The position numbers were made by a program, and so were the translations under genes. A stretch of DNA of 50,192 bases from the NCBI GenBank assembly GCA_900547685.1, contig URHS01000014.1:1-50192 (forward strand), read 5' to 3'. How positions within the stretch are numbered: the stretch's first letter is position 1; every line of letters begins with the position of its first letter. Under the pieces are notes generated by a model, which had not been told where the DNA came from, searched no databases, and saw nothing but the letters and a program-made list of their open reading frames with translations. Of the stretch, positions 8,103 through 17,029 are shown one piece after another. The DNA is from an uncultured Blautia sp. (GTDB lineage Bacteria > Bacillota > Clostridia > Lachnospirales > Lachnospiraceae).

Positions 8103-8729
8103 CTATTTTCCTGTAATATAATACGACAATCTACTAAGTCCCACAGATAAATCTTCATTAACAATTTTCACATCTTCAGGGACTCTCATTTTTACAGGAG
8201 CAAAGTTCCATATTCCTTTTATATTTGCTTTAACTAATTTATCAGCGACCTGTTGTGCAAATTGAGCAGGTACTGCAATAACCCCAATATCTATCTTCAG
8301 ATTTTTAGCACAACTTTGCAATTCATCAATACTTTTTACTTTTACATGATTTACTGTCTTACCAATAATATTGGGGTCATTATCAAATAATGCTACTAGA
8401 TTAAAACCTAAAGCAATAAAATTTTGATAATTAGCCAAAGCCACACCTAAATGACCAATCCCTACGATTGCAATATTCCAATGATTATCAAGCCCTAAAA
8501 TCTTGCCTACATTAAATTTAAGTTCATTGACATAATAGCCAACTCCCTTTTTACCAAACTGACCAAATAAAGCTAAATCTTTTCTAATTTGCTCCGGTGT
8601 TAATTCTAATCGACGGCCTAATTCATCTGATGAGATGATATCCATGCCATCATCTTGAGCCAATCTCAAAGTTCTATAATATAGTGGTAATCTATCAATA
8701 GTTGCTTTAGAAATAGTTTGTTCTTTCAC
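8103..8729 (-). CDS. rex: Redox-sensing transcriptional repressor Rex
   Basis: Senses the NADH/NAD+ ratio and represses fermentation and respiration genes when NADH is low. An N-terminal winged helix (about 8-75, with RLPLYYRTL and SSDELGRRLELTPEQIRKDL) is followed by a Rossmann domain with GIGHLG at 90-95 and a C-terminal swap helix. Starting at GTG 8729 gives 208 residues with AAAGGAG 8 bases upstream; the in-frame ATG at 8738 lies only 3 bases from that site and is less likely. It stands upstream of the fermentative propionate operon, whose redox balance it could plausibly sense. Confidence 0.95.
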   Translation of the reverse strand: MKEQTISKATIDRLPLYYRTLRLAQDDGMDIISSDELGRRLELTPEQIRKDLALFGQFGKKGVGYYVNELKFNVGKILGLDNHWNIAIVGIGHLGVALANYQNFIALGFNLVALFDNDPNIIGKTVNHVKVKSIDELQSCAKNLKIDIGVIAVPAQFAQQVADKLVKANIKGIWNFAPVKMRVPEDVKIVNEDLSVGLSRLSYYITGK

Positions 8730-8773
8730 TGCATTCACTCCTTTAAGGCTTGAGTTTAAATAATATTATTAAT

Positions 8774-10000
8774 TTAATTTTTATATCCAGAAACTACAAT
8801 TCCTGAAAATAGCCATACAAGCATAGATAATTCTGTATTAAACATTACATAATCTGTAAAACCATTTAATGCCAATGCAGATAAACCTAAACCTATGCCT
8901 AAAAACATAGCTTTAACCAATATATCTAATTTCATAACTTGTGCTTTAAAGGCTTTGTAAATTACACCAAAGAAACAAACCATATAACTTGCAAAACCAA
9001 ATAAACCAATTTCAGCCATAAAATTCAAATACATATTATGTGCATGTACAATTTTTATAAAATTCCCCTGCATATAATAATCATAATTAGGATAAACCAT
9101 AAAATATGAACCCCAACCTATACCCAATAATGGGTGGTCTAAAATCATTGCTATAGTACTTTCCCAAAAAGCAAGACGCATTTCTGAAGATGTATCCATT
9201 TTCGTAAAAATAGATGTCATTCTATCAACTAAAGTTGCATCTGAAAGCAATAAGATGACAGCTAATCCTATCAATGCTAATAATACTTTTCGATTATATA
9301 AAATACTGTAGACAAAAATTACTAAGGCAATACTTAGACAAGCCCCTCTAGCATATGTTAAGGTCAAACAAAAGGCTGTTAAACAGAATAAAACTGCGAT
9401 TACAATGCGAACGATTTTATGTTTTATCAATAAAAACATTCCAGCCATCAAGCCTAACATCAAATCAAAGTAGCCACCTAATAAATTAGGATTTTGCCAT
9501 GTGGAAAATACTCTCGTTTTTAATCCAGGAAACATTGCTCCATCAGTCCATACTATTTGCTCAGAAGTTAGTCCTATACCTAAAAATGCTTGCATAAAAC
9601 CATATATTACAACAATAAATAAAGATAAGCTTATACAGCTTAAAAATACTTTTAATTGTCCTATATTTTTTAAATCTATACTTTGCACAACTAAGTAATA
9701 TGTAAGTACATATCGACCAACTAAATTATAGCAATTGTAAAAACTAAATGCTGAATCTGGTGATACTAAAACGGATAAAAAAGATATAATCACAAAAATC
9801 ATAATTGGAAAGTCAAGTATTGTACGTTTCCATTCAAAAAATCCCTTAAATGATTTATAGGCAAAAACACCCCAGCCAGCTACTAACAATAGACTTGATA
9901 CAACATAGGAAAAAGGTAACATTGTTGCCATAGCTATAACAATGTAAAACATCAATCGTTTACAATCATTATTCAATCTATTTTTTTTAAATATATCCAC
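8774..10000 (-). CDS. O-antigen ligase/polymerase family membrane protein
   Basis: A 408-residue polytopic protein with about ten to twelve hydrophobic segments and one large loop near 285-330 containing HAHNMYLNFMAEIGLFG, the pattern of the Wzy_C/WaaL family in which the loop histidine is important. Such proteins join O-antigen or other polysaccharide to a lipid or protein acceptor. Translation starts at GTG (10,000). Its presence fits a diderm Negativicute and contrasts with the monoderm character of the right part of the window. WaaL and Wzy cannot be told apart from sequence alone. Confidence 0.75.
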   Translation of the reverse strand: MDIFKKNRLNNDCKRLMFYIVIAMATMLPFSYVVSSLLLVAGWGVFAYKSFKGFFEWKRTILDFPIMIFVIISFLSVLVSPDSAFSFYNCYNLVGRYVLTYYLVVQSIDLKNIGQLKVFLSCISLSLFIVVIYGFMQAFLGIGLTSEQIVWTDGAMFPGLKTRVFSTWQNPNLLGGYFDLMLGLMAGMFLLIKHKIVRIVIAVLFCLTAFCLTLTYARGACLSIALVIFVYSILYNRKVLLALIGLAVILLLSDATLVDRMTSIFTKMDTSSEMRLAFWESTIAMILDHPLLGIGWGSYFMVYPNYDYYMQGNFIKIVHAHNMYLNFMAEIGLFGFASYMVCFFGVIYKAFKAQVMKLDILVKAMFLGIGLGLSALALNGFTDYVMFNTELSMLVWLFSGIVVSGYKN

Positions 10001-10044
10001 CTATACACCTACTACTCTAAAAGCTAAAAATACCTTTACTAAAA

Positions 10045-11332
10045 TCATGCTTCATTGACTAAAATATTTCTCAGTTCGCCTGTCAAATATAAAGAACCTG
10101 TTATACATAAAACTTTATCTTTACCTGCCCACTGACGAGCTAAAGTTAAAGCTTCTTGCATATTATTAAAAGTCTCTACACGATGATATCTTACTTGCAA
10201 TATATTCAGGAGAAGCTTTTCTTTCTGAATTTGGAGTAGTTATAACGATTTCATCATCATCACGCAATAAATCAATAAGCATAGTATCTATGTCTTTATC
10301 TTTTAATATACCTAAAAGAATAACTCTTTTTTCATTTGGATAATATTTATCTAAATTTTGACGAAGTATCATCATACCTGCTGGATTATGAGCACCATCT
10401 ACTATGCAAATCTGTCCATCAAAATTAAATACTTCAAAACGTGCTGGCCATTTTGCTAATGCTAAACCATCAATGATATTTTCTCTAGTAATACGTTCAT
10501 CATTATTACCTAAGATACTAGCTGTCATAATAGCCAAAGAACTATTTTCTATTTGATGGTCGCCTAATAATTTCAATTTATAATTGAAATTAACTCCTAA
10601 TAATTCAGAACTAAATTTTAATTCTTGATACTGCCCATCAAAATTCACAAACATAGCTGAAAAATCATTATTTGCTATGAAAATATCAGCATTTTTTTCT
10701 TCAGCTGTTTGATTAATTATATCTAATGGTATATCTTTTGCTGCTGTAACCACAGGTACGCCATCTTTTATAATACCTGCTTTATGCTCTGCTATACCTT
10801 CTAAAGTTCCTCCACATAAATGAGCATGTTCAAATGCCACATTTGTGATGACGCTAACTTCTGGTTTTACCACATTAGTAGAATCTAATAATCCACCTAA
10901 TCCTACTTCGATGACAGCATATTCTACTTTATTAATCGCAAAATACAAAAATGCCGCTGCTGTAATAACTTCAAACTGTGTAGGTGACTCTTCGCCATCT
11001 TCAACCATTTTATCCACAAAAGTTTTAACAGCACTAATACAATCAGCAAAATCTTCTTCGCTTATAGGATTTCCGTCTATTTGAATACGTTCTGTATATG
11101 ATACTAAATGAGGTGAAATATACAAACCTGTTTTAATATTAGATGTTGTTAAAATACTAGATAACATAGAACTTGTTGAACCTTTTCCATTAGTTCCTGT
11201 TATGTGTATAGTTTTATATCTTGTTTGTGGATTGTCTAAATAAGTTACTAATTGTTTAATGCGACCTAGACCAAGCTTAGTACCAAAGGTACTAAGCTCA
11301 TCTAGATATTCTAGCGATTCTAGATAATTCAT
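10045..11332 (-). pseudogene. folC: Folylpolyglutamate/dihydrofolate synthase, frameshifted near the 3' end
   Basis: Adds glutamate to folates (and dihydropteroate in bifunctional forms). The main frame shows the Mur-ligase P-loop HITGTNGKGST (43-53), EVGLGGLLDSTNV and VDGAHNPAGM, but ends early at 10,166 after SPEYIASK. A second frame continues directly with YHRVETFNNMQEALTLA and CITGSLYLTGELRNIL to a stop at 10,045; this is the normal FolC C-terminus. One extra base (or two missing) at about 10,186-10,195 explains it. It may be a true mutation or a sequence error. The gene follows valS, an order common in Firmicutes. Confidence 0.88.
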
Positions 11333-11363
11333 TTTATTACGCCTTTCATAAAAAAATCTAAAA

Positions 11364-14018
11364 TTAAAGAGTTGCTAAATATGCCAAACGTTGTTTTACT
11401 GCTTCACGTTTTTCTTCATAACCTTTTAATTTTTCTTTTTCTTTCTCTACAATATCAGCAGGTGCTTTGGCAATAAAGCCTGCGTTAGAAAGTTTTTTAT
11501 CAAGACGTGATACTTCTTTATCTAATGTAGCTAATTCTTTATTTAAACGAGCAGTTTCTTTTTCTACATCAATTAAGCCTGCTAAAGGTAAATAAATTTC
11601 TACACCATTTACTACTGCTGTCATTGCATTTTCTGGTTTTGCATCATCTTTTGCTAAAATAGTTACATTTTTAGCAGAAGCTAACGTTTCTAAATATCCA
11701 CTGTTTTTAGCAAATACATCTGTTAAGCTTTCATCACTTAAATGAAGAATTACTTCTGTTTTTTTACTTGGTGCTGCATTTACTTCAGCTCTCATATTAC
11801 GGATAGCTTTGATTGTTTCCATGATAGTAGTCATTTCTACTTCGCTTGCATCATCAAGTTTTGTTTCTTCACCTGTTGGCCAATCAGCTACCATGATGCT
11901 CTTACCTTCATGTGGAATGTGTTGCCAAATTTCTTCTGTAATAAATGGCATAAATGGATGTAATAAGCGAAGTGTATGTTCAAGTACATAACCTAAAACA
12001 TATTGAGCTACTTTACGTGGACGAACATTTTCTTTATCGTAAAGACGAGCTTTGCTAAGTTCAATATACCAATCACAGAATTCATTCCAAATGAAGTCAT
12101 ATAACGAACGACCAGCTTCACCTAATTCAAATTTTTCTAGGTTTTCAGTAATGCTGATAGCAGTTTTAGCATAACGGCTTAAAATCCATTTATCAGCTAA
12201 AGTATAGTCACTAGCTTCTGGAACAAAAGTTTTGTCAAAACCTTCAAGATTCATGAGCATAAAACGAGAAGCATTCCATAATTTATTAGCGAAGTTACGA
12301 GCAGATTCTACACGTTCCCAATAAAAACGCATATCATTTCCCGGTGCATTACCTGTCATCAAAGTAAGACGCAGCGCATCTGCTCCGTATTTGTCAATAA
12401 CTTCCAGTGGGTCAATACCATTTCCAAGAGATTTACTCATTTTACGTCCCTGAGAGTCTCTTACCAGACCGTGAATTAAAACATGGTGGAATGGTGTCTT
12501 ACCTGTCTGTTCCAGACCTGAGAACACCATACGGATTACCCAGAAGAAGATAATATCGTATCCTGTTACCAAAACATCTGTAGGATAGAAATATTCCATT
12601 TCCTCTGTCTTTTCCGGCCAGCCTAAAGTAGAAAACGGCCAAAGTGCTGAGGAGAACCATGTATCCAGTGTATCTTCGTCCTGATGAAGATGTGTGCATC
12701 CGCATTTCGGGCATTTCTCTGGCATTTCTCTTGCAACTACAGTCTCCCCACATTCATCACAGTAGTATGCAGGAATTCTGTGTCCCCACCATAACTGACG
12801 GGAAATACACCAGTCTCGGATATTTTCCAGCCAGTGCATATATGTCTTGTCAAAACGTTCCGGAACAAACTGTAATTCTCCGTTTTTCAGAGTTTCAATA
12901 GCAGCTTCTCCCATTTCCTTCATTCTTACAAACCACTGTGGCTTAATCATCGGCTCTACCGTTGTCTTACAACGGTCATGTGTACCAACACTGTGAGAGT
13001 GAGGAACTACTTTTACTAAAAGTCCCTGTTCTTCCAAATCTGCTACCATAGCTTTTCTGGCTTCATAGCGGTCCATACCTGCATATTTGCCACCCAGTTC
13101 ATTGATAGTCGCATCGTCATTCATAATGTTGATTTCTTCTAAGTTATGACGTTTTCCCACTTCGAAGTCGTTAGGGTCGTGAGCCGGTGTAATTTTTACA
13201 CATCCTGTTCCAAATTCTTTATCAACATATTCATCTGCGATTACCGGAATTTCTCTGTCTGTAAGAGGCAGTTTCAGCATTTTTCCAACCAGATGTTTAT
13301 ATCTGTCATCTTCCGGATTTACAGCAACTGCTGTATCTCCCAATAATGTTTCCGGTCTTGTTGTAGCGATTTCTACAAACTGACCTTCTTCTCCGGCTAC
13401 CGGATAATTGATGTGCCAGAAAAATCCGTCCTGATCCTCATGTTCTACTTCTGCATCAGAAATGGAAGTCTGACATACCGGACACCAGTTGATAATTCTG
13501 GAACCTTTATAAATATATCCTTTTTCATATAATTTAATGAAAACTTCCTGTACCGCTTTGGAGCATCCCTCGTCCATAGTAAAGCGTTCTCTGTCCCAGT
13601 CAGCAGAAGCACCCAGTTTTTTCAACTGATTGATAATCTTTCCGCCGTATTCTTCTTTCCATTCCCAGGCATGTTTCAAAAATTCTTCTCTGCCGATTTC
13701 GTTTTTATCAATTCCCTGCTCTTTTAATTTTTCAATAACCTTTACTTCTGTAGCAATGGCTGCATGGTCTGTTCCCGGCTGCCAAAGTGCTTCATATCCC
13801 TGCATTCTCTTAAAGCGAATAAGAATATCCTGCATGGTTTCGTCTAATGCATGTCCCATGTGAAGCTGTCCTGTAACATTTGGCGGCGGCATAACAATGG
13901 TAAACGGTTTTTTATCTCTGTTTACTTCTGCATGAAAATATTTGTTATCCAGCCATTTCTGATAAATACGATCCTCTAATCCCTTTGGATCATAAGTCTT
14001 TGCAAGTTCCTTGCTCAT
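11364..14018 (-). CDS. valS: Valyl-tRNA synthetase (composite of two sequence styles)
   Basis: Charges tRNA-Val. The ATG at 14,018 with AGAGGAGG upstream gives 884 residues; a longer frame reaches back into the T-box terminator and is not expected to be translated. HMGH (53-56) and KMSKS mark the class I catalytic core; a CP1 editing domain with the T/GTG-type NPEDDRY region lies between, followed by the anticodon-binding domain and a C-terminal coiled coil rich in Lys and Glu. The 5' part (to about 12,350) uses codons like the Lachnospiraceae genes to its right; the 3' part matches the Negativicute genes to its left. The frame is unbroken over the change. Confidence 0.95.
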   Translation of the reverse strand: MSKELAKTYDPKGLEDRIYQKWLDNKYFHAEVNRDKKPFTIVMPPPNVTGQLHMGHALDETMQDILIRFKRMQGYEALWQPGTDHAAIATEVKVIEKLKEQGIDKNEIGREEFLKHAWEWKEEYGGKIINQLKKLGASADWDRERFTMDEGCSKAVQEVFIKLYEKGYIYKGSRIINWCPVCQTSISDAEVEHEDQDGFFWHINYPVAGEEGQFVEIATTRPETLLGDTAVAVNPEDDRYKHLVGKMLKLPLTDREIPVIADEYVDKEFGTGCVKITPAHDPNDFEVGKRHNLEEINIMNDDATINELGGKYAGMDRYEARKAMVADLEEQGLLVKVVPHSHSVGTHDRCKTTVEPMIKPQWFVRMKEMGEAAIETLKNGELQFVPERFDKTYMHWLENIRDWCISRQLWWGHRIPAYYCDECGETVVAREMPEKCPKCGCTHLHQDEDTLDTWFSSALWPFSTLGWPEKTEEMEYFYPTDVLVTGYDIIFFWVIRMVFSGLEQTGKTPFHHVLIHGLVRDSQGRKMSKSLGNGIDPLEVIDKYGADALRLTLMTGNAPGNDMRFYWERVESARNFANKLWNASRFMLMNLEGFDKTFVPEASDYTLADKWILSRYAKTAISITENLEKFELGEAGRSLYDFIWNEFCDWYIELSKARLYDKENVRPRKVAQYVLGYVLEHTLRLLHPFMPFITEEIWQHIPHEGKSIMVADWPTGEETKLDDASEVEMTTIMETIKAIRNMRAEVNAAPSKKTEVILHLSDESLTDVFAKNSGYLETLASAKNVTILAKDDAKPENAMTAVVNGVEIYLPLAGLIDVEKETARLNKELATLDKEVSRLDKKLSNAGFIAKAPADIVEKEKEKLKGYEEKREAVKQRLAYLATL
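12300..12350. other. Probable junction between two genomes inside valS
   Basis: Around the conserved peptide APGNDMRFYWERVESARNFANKLWNASRF the base style changes abruptly: to the right, frequent CCGG/TTCCGG words and CTG-rich codons; to the left, CGT arginine codons and A/T-ending codons as in the propionate cluster. The exact base cannot be fixed by eye. Confidence 0.65.
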
Positions 14019-14085
14019 AGTTTCCTCCTCTTTTTGATTATAAAGGGTATTTTTTAATCTCATAGGACGCAATTTCCTATACAAT

Positions 14086-14342
14086 AAAAAAAATACCCTT
14101 CATAACCATTTCTTCTATAAAATAGTTACAAAGGGCGATTATTCATCGCGGTACCACCTTTATTTATCACTCAAAAGTCCTTTAACGCTGACGATGCGTG
14201 AAAGCCTACCAAAGTTTCCTCCTTCAGCCTCCCGGTTCAAAAGCTACCTTCCATCCATTTCCCTTGAGCTGCCTTCCAGCCGATGAGCTGCTCTCTCTGT
14301 AAGTTTCCTGAATGTACTCCTCTTTCTCACTACCTTTGCTTG
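14086..14342 (-). promoter_or_regulatory. T-box leader of valS (valine-tRNA responsive)
   Basis: The minus strand carries the T-box core AAGGTGGTACCGCG (14,148-14,161), preceded by a long stem I region and followed by a terminator: CCCTT...AAGGG stem at 14,096-14,135 and a run of eight U (14,086-14,093). A GUA triplet at 14,245-14,247 in a GAAGGUAGC context is a plausible valine specifier codon. Uncharged tRNA-Val would favour the antiterminator. Confidence 0.92.
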
Positions 14343-14348
14343 CATTTT

Positions 14349-14377
14349 ATCATAAGCACAAACCCCTGATTTGTCAA
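14349..14377 (-). promoter_or_regulatory. Promoter of the valS T-box transcript
   Basis: Minus strand TTGACA (14,372-14,377), 17-base spacer, TATGAT (14,349-14,354), directly before the T-box leader. Confidence 0.85.
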
Positions 14378-14573
14378 GACAGGAATTTCTAAAATCTTTC
14401 TAACCAATATTAAAACTGTTTTTTCCTGTTTATTTGTGTTACAATTTTTATAATACCAGAGACGAAAACCATGCGGCATATTCTGCTTGTGCTTAAGTTG
14501 TCGTCATGTATCTTTGAATTTTAATATCTTTCCATAAAATATAATTAAAAATTCCATTTACAGGAGGTGCTCT
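14378..14573. other. Intergenic region upstream of the phosphatase-fold gene
   Basis: Divergent region between the valS promoter and the plus-strand gene. It holds TATAAT-like words (for example near 14,448) but no convincing -35, and AGGAGG just before the ATG at 14,574. Nothing else is recognised. Confidence 0.4.
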
Positions 14574-15632
14574 ATGCCAAAATTTTCAAAATTTTTTAAA
14601 GGGTTAGGAATTTTTTTACTAATTATCTTCATTCTCTTAATCTGTGCGGTTCTCTGGCTTACCATTCGGGAATACCGCCCTGAAAAAGAAGAAATTTTAA
14701 AAGTGCCCAAAAATACACAGACATTATCTTTAGATGATTCACTGCGTATTATGACTTACAACATTGGCTATGCCGGGCTTGATAAAAATGAAGATTTCTT
14801 TATGGACGGGGGTTCTAAGGTACAGCCGGACAGTAAAGAACAAGTAGAAAAAAATTTAGAAGGAATCCAAAACATACTTACCGAAAACCCTGCTGATGTT
14901 TACTTCCTTCAAGAAGTAGACAAAGACTCGAAACGTTCTTTTCATATTGATGAAACAGAATATTTAAAAGAGAGATTAAGCATGGAGGGGATTTTTGCTT
15001 ACAACTTTAAATGCGATTTTGTTCCTTATCCCCTTCCACCCATCGGAAAAGTAAACAGCGGTGTTTTTACCATGACCAATTTAAAAACAAACAGTGCCGC
15101 CCGTCTTGCACTTCCGGAATCTTTCTCATGGCCTGTAAAAACCTGTAACTTAAAGCGCTGTATGCAGGAAACACGTATTCCACTGGAAGGTACTGAGGCA
15201 GAGCTGGTATTGATTAACTTCCATTTAGAGGCTTATGATGACGGAGATGGAAAAATTGCCCAAAGTAAAATGCTGGCTGAAAAGCTTTCCAAAGAATATG
15301 AAGCAGGAAACTACGTCATTGCAGGAGGCGACTTTAATCAGACCTTTGAAGGAATGGACAAATATCCAATTACCAATAAAGAAAACTGGGTTCCCGGAGT
15401 AATCAGCCAGGATACACTCCCTGAACATTTTTCTTTTGCAGTTGATGACACTTACCCTACCTGTCGTCTTTTAAATGCACCATATACCGGTTCTTATGAA
15501 TCTTCACAGGTCTATGTTATTGATGGCTTTATTGTATCGGATAATATAAAAGTCTCCGATATTTCTGTTATCAATACAGACTTTGAATATACAGACCATC
15601 AGCCGGTTCAGATGAAAATTTCTTTAAAGTAA
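14574..15632 (+). CDS. Membrane-anchored endonuclease/exonuclease/phosphatase-family protein
   Basis: The 352 residues begin with a basic stretch and one hydrophobic helix (about 10-31), then an EEP (DNase I/sphingomyelinase-like) domain with the usual motifs IMTYNIGYAG, FLQEVDKD, INFHLEAY, GGDFNQ and YTDHQPV; the Asp/His pair at the end is the metal-dependent catalytic set. Substrates of the family range from nucleic acids to phosphoinositides and sphingomyelin, so the target is unknown. The helix suggests an extracytoplasmic enzyme. AGGAGG precedes the ATG. The following gene begins 12 bases after its stop and is probably co-transcribed. Confidence 0.85.
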   Translation: MPKFSKFFKGLGIFLLIIFILLICAVLWLTIREYRPEKEEILKVPKNTQTLSLDDSLRIMTYNIGYAGLDKNEDFFMDGGSKVQPDSKEQVEKNLEGIQNILTENPADVYFLQEVDKDSKRSFHIDETEYLKERLSMEGIFAYNFKCDFVPYPLPPIGKVNSGVFTMTNLKTNSAARLALPESFSWPVKTCNLKRCMQETRIPLEGTEAELVLINFHLEAYDDGDGKIAQSKMLAEKLSKEYEAGNYVIAGGDFNQTFEGMDKYPITNKENWVPGVISQDTLPEHFSFAVDDTYPTCRLLNAPYTGSYESSQVYVIDGFIVSDNIKVSDISVINTDFEYTDHQPVQMKISLK

Positions 15633-15644
15633 GGGGGAATTAAA

Positions 15645-16175
15645 ATCAAAAAGAAAATACTCTTCCTATCAGCAATTCCAGTTGTCACCATTGCTATTAT
15701 TTTCTTTCTTATATTACAAAGATTTACAGAATATAAAAATTTAGATATAGAAAAAATAGCTGCTCAAGAAGATAGTACAAATAATAAAATTTATCTGTAT
15801 TCCGATGAACTTACGATATGTATACTGGAATATCCAAAGATAGATGATAAACTTTTTGCCAAAGTATCTGTTATTGAAAAACATCTTTCAAAATTTACTA
15901 AACGAAACAATATTCTAAGCTACGATGCTGCAACTTGGTCCTTTTCATCCTCTGGTGCAGAACAATTTTTATACAACAAAGATTATAATATTGAGTCAAT
16001 TCAAGATGTGGTTTTCTCTGAAATCTATAACCATAAATGTACATGGGAGTCTCCTCAATTGATTACAAAGTTCCCTTGTATTTCAAAAACGACTCTACTG
16101 TTCCAATGTAAAAACCCCGAAACAGATATTGATAATATCCCTGTTTCATTTGAGTTTCATTTTACATTAGAATAG
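15645..16175 (+). CDS. Secreted or membrane-anchored protein of unknown function, apparent ATC start
   Basis: An open frame of 176 codons with no ATG, GTG or TTG near its 5' end. GGGGG at 15,633-15,637 lies 7 bases before ATC (15,645-15,647), the natural initiation position; the product then starts (M)KKKILFLSAIPVV and runs through one hydrophobic helix (about 5-22) before a soluble part containing two to three cysteines. Codon use is like its neighbours and the next stop follows at a terminator. I do not recognise the family. Either ATC is used weakly as a start, or an ATG to ATC change has silenced the gene. Confidence 0.6.
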   Translation: MKKKILFLSAIPVVTIAIIFFLILQRFTEYKNLDIEKIAAQEDSTNNKIYLYSDELTICILEYPKIDDKLFAKVSVIEKHLSKFTKRNNILSYDAATWSFSSSGAEQFLYNKDYNIESIQDVVFSEIYNHKCTWESPQLITKFPCISKTTLLFQCKNPETDIDNIPVSFEFHFTLE

Positions 16176-16186
16176 CTTTTCCGAAA

Positions 16187-16232
16187 ATGAGGTTACTGCA
16201 ATCATACACTTACTGCAATAACCTCATCTTTT
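16187..16232. terminator. Bidirectional terminator between converging genes
   Basis: ATGAGGTTA (16,187-16,195) pairs with TAACCTCAT (16,219-16,227), with CTGCA/TGCA extending inside. Plus strand ends in CUUUUUAU; minus strand in UUUUCGG. It separates the plus-strand gene pair from the ABC exporter. Confidence 0.8.
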
Positions 16233-17029
16233 TATAAAGGTAAATCTCTCTTTTTAAATCCTATTATTCCTATCGTGAAGAATACGCCTGCTAAAAACCA
16301 CAATATCCCTATATACACAAATCCAACACTATCATATTCTATTATTTTCTCAGCATCAAACAAGGTCAATGGTGTAAAATATTTCAAAAATTCAATATCT
16401 TCATTTACCTGTGAAAGCATCTGAATTAAGAAAAATCCCAATCCAATTCCTGCTCCCAAACCGACAGAAAATCTGATTTCATTAAACAGACAGGCAAACA
16501 GAAAGCACATAGCCGCCAAAAATATTTCCAGAGAAACCAATCCGAAATTCAACACAAGAAACTTCTCAATCTCCAGTTCTCCTTCAAACATTGTCTCACT
16601 GCATACTAAAATCAGCATTACCGCATATAAAACCAGTAAAATCACTCCTAAAATCAGAGTCACAAACTGTGTAATAATAATTTCACTTCGGCTATAATGA
16701 GTATTCAATAAATATGCCATAGAACCCTTTTCCATATACTTAGAAACTAATTTATAGCACATAATAATCGTGTAAATAAACGGGATAATAACTAAAATAA
16801 ATCCATATAAATAATTATTCAAAAAGTCCAGCAAAGTAACTCCCGGATTTTCCATGCCAAACGCAGCAAAAAATTCCGGCATACTTTCTGCCATAGCATT
16901 GATTCCGGATCCTACTTCCGGGTCATACATTGCAGTAATGATACTGGAATAAAGGGTAACAATTCCCATAAACAACAGCAATATTTTATAATTTGACTTT
17001 ATTTCTCTTTTTAACAACGGTATACTCAT
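16232..17029 (-). CDS. ABC-2-type exporter permease
   Basis: A 265-residue membrane protein with six hydrophobic segments and a larger loop after the first (YDPEVGSGINAMAESMPEFF), the layout of ABC-2 permeases that extrude drugs, peptides or lipids. Its ATG overlaps the stop of the ATPase gene by one base (TAATG), so the two are translationally coupled. The cargo cannot be read from the sequence. Confidence 0.85.
   Translation of the reverse strand: MSIPLLKREIKSNYKILLLFMGIVTLYSSIITAMYDPEVGSGINAMAESMPEFFAAFGMENPGVTLLDFLNNYLYGFILVIIPFIYTIIMCYKLVSKYMEKGSMAYLLNTHYSRSEIIITQFVTLILGVILLVLYAVMLILVCSETMFEGELEIEKFLVLNFGLVSLEIFLAAMCFLFACLFNEIRFSVGLGAGIGLGFFLIQMLSQVNEDIEFLKYFTPLTLFDAEKIIEYDSVGFVYIGILWFLAGVFFTIGIIGFKKRDLPL

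Noticed and set aside
14018..14084. Longer N-terminus of ValS
   Set aside because: The extra 22 residues come from the T-box terminator region and the real ribosome site AGAGGAGG lies between both starts.
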